Shown: positions 17,181 to 26,104, counted from the stretch's first letter. The stretch is DNA of 64,000 bases from Rahnella victoriana (GCF_004330295.1 NZ_SJOJ01000007.1:1-64000); one strand, 5' to 3'. A program made the numbers and translations. The notes: generated by a model from the sequence alone, not told the origin.

Positions 17181-18089
17181 ATGGCAACGATCGATTTGAG
17201 CCAGTTACCGGCCCCCGATGTGGTCGAAGAACTGGATTATGAAAGTCTGTTTGAAGAACGTAAGACGACGCTGATTTCCCTCTATCCCGCCGACCAGCGG
17301 GAAGCCATCAGCCGCACACTGACGTTTGAATCCGAACCCCTGGTCAAACTGTTACAGGAGAATGCCTACCGCGAACTGATCCTGCGCCAGCGGGTGAACG
17401 AAGCGGCGCGCGCGGTGATGGTTGCCTATGCCACGGGCAGCGATCTGGATCAGCTGGCGGCGAATTTCAATGTTGAGCGTCTGGTATTGCATGCGGCGGA
17501 CAGCACCACCATCCCGCCAATGGCGGCCGTTCTGGAGTCTGATACGGATCTGCGCATGCGTATTCCGCAGGCGTTCGAAGGCTTGAGCGTCGCGGGTCCG
17601 ACCGGCGCGTATGAATATCATGCGCGTTCAGCTGACGGGCGGCTCGCCGATGTCTCGGTGACCAGCCCTTCACCGGCGAATGTTCTGGTGACGTTGCTTT
17701 CTCACGATAACGACGGGATTGCCAGCGCCGACCTTATCGCCAACATTCTGGCCGCGCTGAATGACGAAGAAGTCCGCCCTGTGGCTGACCGCGTGGTCGT
17801 GCAATCCGCCAGCATTGTCCCCTACGAAATCGACGCGGCCCTGTTCCTTTACCCGGGACCGGAGTCCGAGCCTATCCAGCAGGCGGCAGAAGCGCAGCTG
17901 CAAACCTACATTTCCGATCAGCATCGTCTGGGGCGCGACATTCGTCTCTCCGCGATTTACGCCGCGTTACATGTCGAAGGCGTTCAGCGTGTGGAACTGA
18001 CGAAGCCCGCCGCCGATCTGGTGTTAGATAAAACGCAGGCATCGCTGTGCACGCGTTATTCCATCGTCATCGGAGGTTCTGATGAGTGA
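17181..18089 (+). CDS. J: Baseplate wedge protein (P2 GpJ)
   Basis: A 302-aa protein, the length of P2 gpJ. It opens with IDLSQLPAPDVVEELDYESL, typical of J, and continues with the wedge fold shared with Mu gp47 and T4 gp6. With W and I it builds the hexagonal baseplate. It begins five bases after W and overlaps I by eight bases. Confidence 0.96.
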   Translation: MATIDLSQLPAPDVVEELDYESLFEERKTTLISLYPADQREAISRTLTFESEPLVKLLQENAYRELILRQRVNEAARAVMVAYATGSDLDQLAANFNVERLVLHAADSTTIPPMAAVLESDTDLRMRIPQAFEGLSVAGPTGAYEYHARSADGRLADVSVTSPSPANVLVTLLSHDNDGIASADLIANILAALNDEEVRPVADRVVVQSASIVPYEIDAALFLYPGPESEPIQQAAEAQLQTYISDQHRLGRDIRLSAIYAALHVEGVQRVELTKPAADLVLDKTQASLCTRYSIVIGGSDE

Positions 18090-18609
18090 CCGGCTGCTGC
18101 CTTCAGGCTCGACAGATCTGGAAGTCGCTGCCGCGCAAGCCTGTGCGTTACTTGAGCGCGTCCCGGTTCCGCTGCGCACGTTATGGAATCCCCTTACCTG
18201 CCCGGCCGTTTTTCTGCCCTATCTGGCCTGGGCATTTTCGGTCGACAGCTGGGACAGCGAATGGCCCGTTGCGACGAAAAGAAACGTGATTCAAACCGCC
18301 TGGTTCATCCATCAGCATAAAGGCACCATCAGCGCGATCCGTCGTGTGGTTGAGCCGCTGGGTTACGTCATCAACGTGAACGAGTGGTGGGAAACCGGCG
18401 ATGTGCCCGGCACGTTCCGTCTGGACATCGGCGTGCTGGAGACGGGAATTGACGAGGCGATGTACAACGAAATGGAGCGTTTAATCAACGATGCCAAACC
18501 CGCCAGCCGGCACCTGACCGGGCTGACGATTACCCAGACTATTCCCGGAAGAGTCTTCCTTGGTGCAGCGGCTTATGACGCCGACACCCTCACTATTTAT
18601 CCTGGCTGA
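18082..18609 (+). CDS. I: Baseplate protein (P2 GpI)
   Basis: A 175-aa protein (P2 gpI 176). It has RLLPSGSTDLEVAAAQAC at the N-terminus and the family core PLTCPAVFLPYLAWAFSVD followed by WDSEWP. Gp I completes the baseplate wedge and connects to the fibre. It is in a tight operon with J and H. Confidence 0.96.
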   Translation: MSDRLLPSGSTDLEVAAAQACALLERVPVPLRTLWNPLTCPAVFLPYLAWAFSVDSWDSEWPVATKRNVIQTAWFIHQHKGTISAIRRVVEPLGYVINVNEWWETGDVPGTFRLDIGVLETGIDEAMYNEMERLINDAKPASRHLTGLTITQTIPGRVFLGAAAYDADTLTIYPG

Positions 18610-18620
18610 TAAGGAACACC

Positions 18621-20087
18621 ATGAGCACATTCAAATCTGTCGTCACTGACCTGGGACAGGCGCGCATCGCCGCCGCCATCCAGAGCGGTCAGGACATTAA
18701 CATCACTCAGATGGCCGTCGGTGATGGCGGTGGCAGCGCCACAGTCCCGGTTTCCACCCAGACCAAACTGGTGAAAGAAACCTACCGCATCAAACTGAAC
18801 TCCCTGAAAACGGACAGCAAACACGCGAACTGGATCATCGCCGAGGCGATCATTCCTGCCAGCGTCGGCGGTTTCTGGATGCGTGAAATGGGGCTTTACG
18901 CCGCCGACGGCACGCTGATTGCCGTCAGCAATATGGCCGATACTTATAAACCGACGCTCGAGGAAGGCTCCGGCCGCACCCAGACATTGCGGATGGTGAT
19001 CGTCGTCACCAACACCGATGCCGTCAGCCTGACCATTGATGATTCCCTGATTGTCGCCACCGAAGAGTACGTCAACGACCTGCTGGCCGATCACGAAGCC
19101 TCACGCCGTCACCCGGACGGTACGCTAACCGCCAAAGGTTTTGTGCAACTGAGCAACGCCGTTGACAGCACCAGTGAAGTTCTGGCGGCGACGCCGAAAG
19201 CGGTGAAGGTAGCAAATGATTTGGCAAAATCAGCCAATGATAATGCCAACGGACGCCTGCCTTCTGCCGGCACAGCCGTTGCGGCAACCCGGCTGGCGAC
19301 AGCACGCAAAATTGCGGGTGTGCCGTTTGATGGAACGGCGGATATCAGCATCCCTCCTGCAAATATTGGCGCACTACCAGTAGGCGGTACGGCTGTTGCA
19401 GCGTTGAAATTAGCAACTCCGAGGAAAATATCTGGAGTACTTTTCGACGGTACAACAGATATAAACCTCACTCCGGGAAACATTGGGGCTATTCCTCTTG
19501 CAGGAAGCAACGATATTAAAGGTGTATTGAGGAACTCGGCGGAATTTCAATCCACTTACGCCAATAGTTATCGAATTGTTCAGGGAAATTATGGATCATT
19601 TTGGCGGCAGGATGGCTCTTCGCTGTATCTCATGTTGACTAATGCCGGAAATCAGTATGGAAGTTACAATGATCTGCGCCCAATTCGGATCAATGTTGCT
19701 ACCGGAGATGTGAGTTTTGGTACAGGTATTTCCGTATATTCTGATGGTGTTTTTAGTTGCGCCGGAACTATCACTCCGGGAAACTATTCGAATTTTGATA
19801 ACCGTTATTATACCAAGACACAATCAGATTCCGCATACATGGCAAAAAACAACGCTTATTCCAAAGTCGAAACGGACAGTCGATATATATATGACGTCCA
19901 AAGAGGTAGTCAGGCCCTTGAAAATGGTGCTCATATTACACAAGTTGTTTGGGAGGCCCCGGCCGGTTGTTTTATGACTGGCTTGAATATTCGTGCAGAT
20001 TTGGGTGATTGCCGTGCAATGGGTAAGTATTATCGAGCCCTGATGGTAAGAACTGCGAGTGGCCAATGGCGTCAGGTGGGGAACTAA
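18621..20087 (+). CDS. H: Tail fibre / receptor-binding protein (P2 GpH-like)
   Basis: A 488-aa fibre, shorter than P2 gpH (669). Residues 1-150 are the conserved baseplate-attachment domain (QSGQDINITQMAVGDGGG, GGFWMREMGLYAADG). Residues 217-255 and 256-294 are two 39-residue repeats (GTAVAA...KI.GV.FDGT.DI), then a collar-like stretch with FDNRYYTKTQSD. The C-terminal tip ends in WRQVGN. From about 19400 the DNA becomes markedly AT-richer with different codon choice, marking an exchanged specificity region. It determines which cells the tailocin can kill. Confidence 0.92.
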   Translation: MSTFKSVVTDLGQARIAAAIQSGQDINITQMAVGDGGGSATVPVSTQTKLVKETYRIKLNSLKTDSKHANWIIAEAIIPASVGGFWMREMGLYAADGTLIAVSNMADTYKPTLEEGSGRTQTLRMVIVVTNTDAVSLTIDDSLIVATEEYVNDLLADHEASRRHPDGTLTAKGFVQLSNAVDSTSEVLAATPKAVKVANDLAKSANDNANGRLPSAGTAVAATRLATARKIAGVPFDGTADISIPPANIGALPVGGTAVAALKLATPRKISGVLFDGTTDINLTPGNIGAIPLAGSNDIKGVLRNSAEFQSTYANSYRIVQGNYGSFWRQDGSSLYLMLTNAGNQYGSYNDLRPIRINVATGDVSFGTGISVYSDGVFSCAGTITPGNYSNFDNRYYTKTQSDSAYMAKNNAYSKVETDSRYIYDVQRGSQALENGAHITQVVWEAPAGCFMTGLNIRADLGDCRAMGKYYRALMVRTASGQWRQVGN

Positions 20088-20090
20088 AAA

Positions 20091-20609
20091 ATGATCATAT
20101 TCAAAAACATCAAAATAACAAAACAAGCTTTTGAAGAAGGATTAACATTACCAATTATATATTTTGAAGATCAAGAGGGGAACGACTGGTACGAATTGAG
20201 AGATCGTGAATGGAAAGGTAAAAACCATTTCATAACAGTAGGTAAAGATAAAATCGTGAGGACATGGGCTAAAGACCCTAATTTCCTCACCCTTTCAGAG
20301 GGTGTTACAATTATAGAAATAAATAAGGAAATAATCCCAAAAGATATAATAAATCATCAATATATGTTTGTTAATGGTGAATTCTCAAGTCTTGAACCTT
20401 CTGTAAATGAATTAGCAGAAAAAGAAAGAAATTTACTATTAGCATCTTCATTGACAATTCTTGCCCCTCTTCAAGATGCATGGGATCTAGGAGTTTCTAC
20501 AGAAGAAGAAAAGACTCAACTCAAAGCCTGGAAGACTTACCGTGTCGCCTTAAACCGGTTAGATTTGTCCACGGCGCCTGACATTACCTGGCCCGACATT
20601 CCGGCCTGA
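20091..20609 (+). CDS. G: Tail fibre assembly chaperone (P2 GpG / Tfa family)
   Basis: A 172-aa protein (P2 gpG 175) starting four bases after the fibre stop. The C-terminal part, with KTQLKAWKTYRVALNRLDLS then DITWPDIPA, is the signature of Tfa chaperones that fold the cognate fibre tip. About the first 140 codons are very AT-rich, whereas the last 30 return to the GC-rich composition of the island, so the chaperone was exchanged together with the fibre tip. A hairpin terminator follows directly. Confidence 0.92.
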   Translation: MIIFKNIKITKQAFEEGLTLPIIYFEDQEGNDWYELRDREWKGKNHFITVGKDKIVRTWAKDPNFLTLSEGVTIIEINKEIIPKDIINHQYMFVNGEFSSLEPSVNELAEKERNLLLASSLTILAPLQDAWDLGVSTEEEKTQLKAWKTYRVALNRLDLSTAPDITWPDIPA

Positions 20610-20611
20610 TC

Positions 20612-20635
20612 AAAAGCTCCTTCGGGAGCTTTTTT
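20612..20635 (+). terminator. Terminator after fibre chaperone
   Basis: A perfect 9-bp stem AAAAGCTCC / GGAGCTTTT with a stable TTCG tetraloop and a T-run. It ends the V-to-G transcript two bases after the stop. Confidence 0.92.
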
Positions 20636-20655
20636 ATTATTCTCTTTCCCCCCGC

Positions 20656-20716
20656 TGTTGTGCCAACGCCCCCACGCCCCTGATCGAATGCGCTTACTGC
20701 TGTGAACCGGCATCCT
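20656..20716 (+). promoter_or_regulatory. Ogr-type late promoter 3 (FI-D operon)
   Basis: TGTTGTGCCA (20656-20665) is identical to the elements at 14111 and 16119, and TGTGAACCGGCATCCT (20701-20716) matches 14 of 16 or better the block at 16165. The spacing between the two differs by one base from late promoter 2. It lies between the terminator after G and the sheath gene. Confidence 0.62.
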
Positions 20717-20750
20717 TGCTTCACCACCCACAACAGAGAGAGTCACCCTG

Positions 20751-21920
20751 ATGGCTGATTATCATCACGGCGTACGTGTCGTTGAAATCAACGATGGCAC
20801 CCGCGTTATTTCTACCGTTTCCACCGCTATTGTCGGCATGGTTTGTACTGCAGAAGATGCAGATGCGGCCACGTTCCCCCTTAATACACCGGTTCTGATC
20901 ACCGATGTTCTCGCGGCCAGCGGCAAAGCGGGCACCAGCGGGACTTTACGTGCCGCGCTGCTGGCTATTGCTGATCAGTGCAAACCCGTCACCGTCGTGG
21001 TACGTGTTGCCACCGGCGAAGATGAAGATGCGACTACCAGCAATATTATTGGCGGTTCGGATGCCAATGGCCGCTACACCGGCATGAAAGCGCTGCTGTC
21101 TGCACAGGCGGAGCTGGGGGTTAAGCCACGCATTCTGGGCGTTCCGGGGCTGGATAATCTGGCAGTCGCCACCGCGCTGGCTGGCGTTTGTCAGCAGTTG
21201 CGCGCTTTCGGTTATGTCGGCGTGTATGGCGCAAAAACCATTTCCGATGCGATCGCCTACCGTGAAAACTTCAGCCAGCGCGAACTGATGCTGATCTGGC
21301 CGGACTTTGTGAACTGGAATACCGCCACCAGCCAGTCTGATATCGCTTATGCCACCGCCCGTGCGCTGGGCCTGCGCGCCAAAATCGACCAGGAAACCGG
21401 CTGGCATAAAACACTGTCAAACGTCGGCGTTAACGGCGTCACCGGCCTTTCTGCCAGCGTTTTCTGGGATCTGCAGGCCACCGGCACCGATGCCGATTTG
21501 CTGAATGAAGCCTGCGTGACCACGCTGGTGCGCAAAGACGGTTTCCGTTTCTGGGGTAACCGTACCTGCAGCGATGACACGTTATTCCTGTTTGAGAACT
21601 ACACCCGTACTGCGCAGGTTCTGGCTGACACCATGGCCGAAGCCCACATGTGGGCCGTCGATAAACCAATGACGCCGTCCCTGGTGCGCGACATGATCGA
21701 CGGCATCAAAGCCAAAATGCGTGAAATGAAATCAGCGGGTTACATCATTGATGGCGACTGCTGGTACGACGAAAACGCTAACACGGCGGAAACCCTGAAA
21801 GCCGGTAAGTTGTATATCGATTATGACTATACCCCGGTTCCTCCACTGGAAGATCTGACCCTGCGCCAGCGTATCACCGACTCCTATCTGGTGAACTTTG
21901 CCGCGTCCATTAACAGCTAA
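20751..21920 (+). CDS. FI: Contractile tail sheath protein (P2 GpFI)
   Basis: A 389-aa protein (P2 FI 396) forming the contractile sheath. It opens YHHGVRVVEINDGTRVISTV, typical of P2-family sheaths, and contains GLSASVFWDLQ, KDGFRFWGNRTCSDD and a C-terminal YLVNFAASINS. It contracts to drive the tube through the target envelope. It heads the sheath-tube-tape operon; high expression is expected. Confidence 0.97.
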   Translation: MADYHHGVRVVEINDGTRVISTVSTAIVGMVCTAEDADAATFPLNTPVLITDVLAASGKAGTSGTLRAALLAIADQCKPVTVVVRVATGEDEDATTSNIIGGSDANGRYTGMKALLSAQAELGVKPRILGVPGLDNLAVATALAGVCQQLRAFGYVGVYGAKTISDAIAYRENFSQRELMLIWPDFVNWNTATSQSDIAYATARALGLRAKIDQETGWHKTLSNVGVNGVTGLSASVFWDLQATGTDADLLNEACVTTLVRKDGFRFWGNRTCSDDTLFLFENYTRTAQVLADTMAEAHMWAVDKPMTPSLVRDMIDGIKAKMREMKSAGYIIDGDCWYDENANTAETLKAGKLYIDYDYTPVPPLEDLTLRQRITDSYLVNFAASINS

Positions 21921-21934
21921 GGAGACGAGAACTC

Positions 21935-22444
21935 ATGGCACTTCCTAAGAAATTAAAATATCTGAACCTGTTCAATGACGGGAACAGCTACCTCGGTCTG
22001 GTCTCTTCCCTGACTCTGCCAAAACTGACCCGCAAGCTGGAAAACTATCGCGGCGGTGGCATGAGCGGTTCCGTCGCCGTGGATTTCGGTCTGGATGACG
22101 ACGCGCTGACCCTTGAATGGTCCATCGGCGGCCTGGATGAGCTGGTGTTGCAGCAATGGGGCAGCACATCGGATATTCCGCTGCGCTTTGCCGGTTCCCT
22201 GCAACGTGACGACACCGGTGATGTCTCTGCGGTAGAAGTCATGATGCGCGGCCGTCATAAAGAGTTTGATTTCGGTGAGTACAAACAGGGCGAAGACACA
22301 GAAACCAAAATCACCACCCAATGTACCTATTTCAAACTCACCATCGATGGCAAAGAGCTGATTGAGATCGACACCGTCAATATGGTCGAAGTGGTCAACG
22401 GCGTTGACCGTCTGGCTGAGCATCGTACTGCGCTCGGCCTGTAA
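21935..22444 (+). CDS. FII: Tail tube protein (P2 GpFII)
   Basis: A 169-aa protein (P2 FII 172), the subunit of the rigid inner tube. It begins MALPKKLKYLNLFNDGNSYLG, and GHKEFDFG-like GRHKEFDFGEYKQGEDTET and TYFKLTIDGKELIEIDTVN segments are characteristic. The ribosome-binding site AAGGAGACG is strong. It lies 14 bp after the sheath gene, as in P2. Confidence 0.96.
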   Translation: MALPKKLKYLNLFNDGNSYLGLVSSLTLPKLTRKLENYRGGGMSGSVAVDFGLDDDALTLEWSIGGLDELVLQQWGSTSDIPLRFAGSLQRDDTGDVSAVEVMMRGRHKEFDFGEYKQGEDTETKITTQCTYFKLTIDGKELIEIDTVNMVEVVNGVDRLAEHRTALGL

Positions 22445-22506
22445 TTCCCTTCCCTGAGCCGGCAGTGTTTCTGCCGGCTTCATTTCAGATTTAAGCAGGA
22501 AAACAC

Positions 22507-22791
22507 ATGAGCCAGACTGAAAACAACAACACCGTGATCCTGGATGTGCCGTTAAAACGCGGCGATACGAGCATCGCGGAAATCCTGGTCACCAAACCGA
22601 CCGCAGGCAGCCTGCGGGGTATCGGTCTTGCCGCGCTGGCAAACGCCGATGTCGATGCACTGATCACCATTTTGCCTCGTATCACCACGCCGAACCTGAC
22701 CAAAGAAGAGTGCTCACGTCTGGAACTGCCTGACCTGATTGCGCTGGCAGGCAAGGTGATCGGTTTTTTATCGCCGAAACCGGAGGCGTAA
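22507..22791 (+). CDS. E: Tail assembly protein E (P2 GpE)
   Basis: A 94-aa protein (P2 gpE 91). It is the short product of the overlapping E/E' gene pair that acts as a tape-measure assembly chaperone, analogous to lambda G/GT. It has the P2-E-like PLKRGDTSIAEILVTKPTAG and ends LAGKVIGFLSPKPEA. The slippery heptamer lies at codons 86-88. Confidence 0.93.
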   Translation: MSQTENNNTVILDVPLKRGDTSIAEILVTKPTAGSLRGIGLAALANADVDALITILPRITTPNLTKEECSRLELPDLIALAGKVIGFLSPKPEA

Positions 22792-22946
22792 ACATTGCGC
22801 CCCGCCTCACTGTCGATGATCTGATGGCAGATATCGCGGTGATCTTTCACTGGCCGCCGTCCGAGATGGACGGCATGTCACTTACCGATCTGTTGAACTG
22901 GCGTCATAAGGCACTGCAACGCAGCGGAGTAAAAACAGATGAGTAA
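22507..22946 (+). CDS. E': Tail assembly fusion protein E+E' by programmed -1 frameshift
   Basis: A slip of -1 at T TTT TTA (22764-22770, in GGT TTT TTA) moves ribosomes out of E at Leu88 into an open frame that continues for 58 codons (IAETGGVNIAPRLTVDDLMA ... SGVKTDE) and stops at 22944-22946. The fusion would be 146 aa (P2 E+E' 142). The E' frame has no start of its own, contains the conserved VIFHWPPSEM segment and overlaps the tape measure start by eight bases, as in P2. The frameshift is inferred from sequence. Confidence 0.85.
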
Positions 22947-24561
22947 TCTCGAACAGTTACCCACCACGCTTGAGAAAATGAACCAACAGCTGGGGCCGCT
23001 GCGTAAGGCGACGGCCAATATCTGGCAACAATTTACGACAGTACCCAAAAAGAATGTTTTCACCGGGATGTCGGAAGACATGACTGACGCCTCGTCACGG
23101 CTGCGCGGGTCTCTTTTTACCCCGGCTGAAAAACAGGCTTATGACGAGATGACAGAAACAATCAGGACGTCCTATTCGGAAAGCATTCAGCCATCGCGCC
23201 CGCAGGTTCTGGAACAAAAAGGACGGGAAGCAGGACAACGATACCAGCAGCGTAGAGAGAAAATTGACCGGCTGAAAAATACCAGCTCTTCACTTGTCGC
23301 CTTCGCACAACCGAAATTAGAGCTGGCGAAAAACTTCCTCAAACCGGCGTCTGATCTCGAAGCCGGGCTTTCTGAAGTTCAGGCGACGCTCAGGCTGAAA
23401 AATGATGATCCACAGCTGGCCGCATTGCGCCAGCAAAGCCTATCGATGGCCGCGTCAGGCCATTCTCCCGCCGACGTTGTCGCCAGACAGCAGGCATTGG
23501 CCAATACAGGAATGGATGCCGGTCAGGTGCTGACCCAGACATCTGCGGCACTGAACGGCGCGACACCCGCTGCGCAAATGGCCGTTACCGTCAAAGGCGA
23601 TAATCTGGATGGCGACATCAGCAAACTGTTTGCGACCTGGGACACCCTGCGCATCAATCTGTTTGCCGGGCAAAGTTCCGCCCTGCGCGAACTCACGCAA
23701 ACCGCAACAAGCTGGCTGGGTACGCTGAATACCTGGATCACTGATAATCCGCTGCTGGTGAATACACTGCTCGGTCTGGCATTAGGTATCACCGGCATTA
23801 TCGGCGGGCTGGGCTCTCTCGGCACAGTCATAGTGCCGGTGCTCAGCGGGATCAATATGCTGATGGCTGGCGCCGGTTTGCTGGGCACGCTGTTCACCGG
23901 CACCGGCGGCATGATTGCCGCGGCGTTTACCGCCATAGGGTTGCCGCTTCTGCCGGTCATCGCATTGATTGCCGGGATCGGAGTGGCAGTGGTCAAACTT
24001 TGGGAGCCGATCAGTGCCTTTGTCGGGGGCGTGATCGAAGGATTTACGTCGGTGATGGGGCCGGTCAGTGAGGCGTTTGCCCCGTTCAGCACGGCGCTGG
24101 GCTGGATCACCGACTTATTTGAACCGATTAAATTCAGTCAGGATCAACTGAGCGGTTTCAGCAATATAGGCAAAGAGGTCGGGGAAGCGATCGCAGAGGT
24201 TTTTGTCACGCTCAATAAAGCTGTCTCGCAAATCGGAGAACTCTTTATCTGGGCGAAAAAAGGATGGGACTCCATTTTTGGCAATGACAGTTCTGATGCA
24301 GGCGCGGATATGACGACACCGCCGGTTGACAGCATTTCCCCCACCGGCGGAGCACTGAACCTGTATCAGCCTGCCAAAACCAGCGTGGCCAATAATCTGA
24401 CCGATAACCGTGCAACGACGGTCAATGTCAGCTTTACAGCCACACCCGACACCGATAAGCAGCAGATCCAATCATTGGTCAACGATGTCTTCAATGAACG
24501 TGAATGGAATGCCACCAATAATTCCTACAACCGGTTTGCTAACGGAGGGATCTACTCATGA
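22939..24561 (+). CDS. T: Tail tape measure protein (P2 GpT), short version
   Basis: A 540-aa tape measure that sets tail length; P2 gpT has 815. Residues 1-220 are helical and charged, about 255-360 is a strongly hydrophobic Gly/Ala/Ile/Leu segment likely inserted into the target membrane, and the end NSYNRFANGGIYS is typical. Since length scales with tail length in this family, the particle should be roughly two-thirds as long as P2's tail. The ATGA overlap with U indicates coupled translation. Confidence 0.93.
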   Translation: MSNLEQLPTTLEKMNQQLGPLRKATANIWQQFTTVPKKNVFTGMSEDMTDASSRLRGSLFTPAEKQAYDEMTETIRTSYSESIQPSRPQVLEQKGREAGQRYQQRREKIDRLKNTSSSLVAFAQPKLELAKNFLKPASDLEAGLSEVQATLRLKNDDPQLAALRQQSLSMAASGHSPADVVARQQALANTGMDAGQVLTQTSAALNGATPAAQMAVTVKGDNLDGDISKLFATWDTLRINLFAGQSSALRELTQTATSWLGTLNTWITDNPLLVNTLLGLALGITGIIGGLGSLGTVIVPVLSGINMLMAGAGLLGTLFTGTGGMIAAAFTAIGLPLLPVIALIAGIGVAVVKLWEPISAFVGGVIEGFTSVMGPVSEAFAPFSTALGWITDLFEPIKFSQDQLSGFSNIGKEVGEAIAEVFVTLNKAVSQIGELFIWAKKGWDSIFGNDSSDAGADMTTPPVDSISPTGGALNLYQPAKTSVANNLTDNRATTVNVSFTATPDTDKQQIQSLVNDVFNEREWNATNNSYNRFANGGIYS

Positions 24562-25028
24562 TGATGTCGCTGGGTTTATTCGTTTTTAAATTAAATACCC
24601 TTCCCTATCAGACGCTTGCCAGACAGACGAATTACAGCTGGGGAGATAACCCCCGCTTCGGGCAACGCCCTGTTTCGCAATTTCTCGGGCTGGGAAAAGA
24701 AACCATCACATTGTCAGGACAGTTGCTGCCCGAAGTCACCGGGGGAGTCAGCTATCTTCAGACACTTCAGGGGATGGCGGATTCCGGACGGGCATGGCCG
24801 CTGATTGAAGGCAACGGAACAATCTACGGCATGTATATTATTGAAAGTATGAACAATACCAACACGGAACTTAACTCCATCGGTCAGGCACGCAGTATCA
24901 GTTTTGGCCTGGTGTTAAGACGTGTCGATGAATCTCAGGCGGCGATGTTCGGCGATTTACTCACCCAGGCCGAAGGTTTATATAACAAGGCCAGTTCTGC
25001 AATCAGCAACTTCGTTGCGGGAGTCTGA
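24558..25028 (+). CDS. U: Tail terminator/baseplate-associated protein (P2 GpU)
   Basis: A 156-aa protein (P2 gpU 159). It begins MMMSLGLFVFKLNTLPYQTL, close to the P2 U N-terminus, and contains NPRFGQRPVSQFLGLGKETI. In P2 it is needed for tail completion. It overlaps the tape measure stop by four bases; any of the first three ATG codons could be used. Confidence 0.95.
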   Translation: MMMSLGLFVFKLNTLPYQTLARQTNYSWGDNPRFGQRPVSQFLGLGKETITLSGQLLPEVTGGVSYLQTLQGMADSGRAWPLIEGNGTIYGMYIIESMNNTNTELNSIGQARSISFGLVLRRVDESQAAMFGDLLTQAEGLYNKASSAISNFVAGV

Positions 25029-25030
25029 CT

Positions 25031-26104
25031 ATGCTGACCGATTTGCAAATACCTGCCGGGGCAAGGATTGCGCCGGTATTTACACTGGCGATTAAAAATA
25101 AGGTCCTCGAGGAAAATATCTCCGACCGTATTATTAAATTGTCGGTAACAGATAAAAGCGGTTTTGAGGCGGACATGCTAAGCCTGACATTCGACGACAG
25201 TGATGGTCTGTTGCAGATGCCTGTCAGGGGGGCCATCTTGCACCTGCATCTCGGGTGGTCAAAACAAGCTTTATACGATTGCGGCTATTTTACGGTCGAT
25301 ACAGTCGTCTACTCCGGCTCCCCCGATAAAATTGACGTGACCGCCCGCAGCGCAGATTTTCGTGGCTCTTTTGCTACCAGGCGCAGCCAGTCCTATGACG
25401 ATTACACACTGGGTGCAATTGTGCGGATTATTTCTGGGCGGAATGCCTTATCGTTGCCGGTGATCCCGCAGGAACTCGACAGCATTAAGATACCGCATAT
25501 CGATCAGACGACTGAAACAGATGCCTATTTCCTGAGCCGTCTGGCGCAAAATTACGGCGCTCAGGTCACGGTGAAAAATGGCTCAATCTTATTTTTTAAA
25601 GGGGGAACAGGTCGCACCGCGTCGGGCCAGGCGCTTCCCTGGAAGACCCTGATCCGCAGTGACGGAGATAATTATACCTATAAGCTGACAGATACCCGGG
25701 CCTATAGCGGCGTGAAGGCACAATGGCACGATGTTAAAACGGCGACGAGCAGTAATATTGCGCTTAACCGCACCGCTGATAAGAGTTATACCGCCGGAAC
25801 GGCAGAAAATATCCTGCAGCTCGCCAAAATCTTTCCTGACGAGGAAACGGCAAAACGGGCTGCAGACTCCGTGTTTAGTCAGATACAAACTGATTCGTCG
25901 TCCTTCAGCATCAAACTTGCCATGGGACGCGCCGATCTCAGTGCGCAATCGCCGGTAAACGTCCAGGGTTTTAAAGATGAGATCGACAGTCAACGCTGGG
26001 TGATTGAGTCCGCAGTGCATAATGTTAATGAGAAAGGCTTTACTACCACGTTGAATCTGAAGATTTACATTGCAGATATCACTTACGAATCCTCAATAAC
26101 ATAA
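25031..26104 (+). CDS. D: Baseplate hub protein (P2 GpD, 'late control protein D')
   Basis: A 357-aa protein (P2 gpD 387), the gp27-like hub that joins tube and spike. It has QIPAGARIAPVFTLAIKNK at the start, the family motifs TFDDSDGLLQMPVRGAILHL and DYTLGAIVRII, and the C-terminal WVIESAVHNVNEKGFTTTL. It is the last structural gene, with Ogr 71 bp downstream, as in P2. Confidence 0.95.
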   Translation: MLTDLQIPAGARIAPVFTLAIKNKVLEENISDRIIKLSVTDKSGFEADMLSLTFDDSDGLLQMPVRGAILHLHLGWSKQALYDCGYFTVDTVVYSGSPDKIDVTARSADFRGSFATRRSQSYDDYTLGAIVRIISGRNALSLPVIPQELDSIKIPHIDQTTETDAYFLSRLAQNYGAQVTVKNGSILFFKGGTGRTASGQALPWKTLIRSDGDNYTYKLTDTRAYSGVKAQWHDVKTATSSNIALNRTADKSYTAGTAENILQLAKIFPDEETAKRAADSVFSQIQTDSSSFSIKLAMGRADLSAQSPVNVQGFKDEIDSQRWVIESAVHNVNEKGFTTTLNLKIYIADITYESSIT

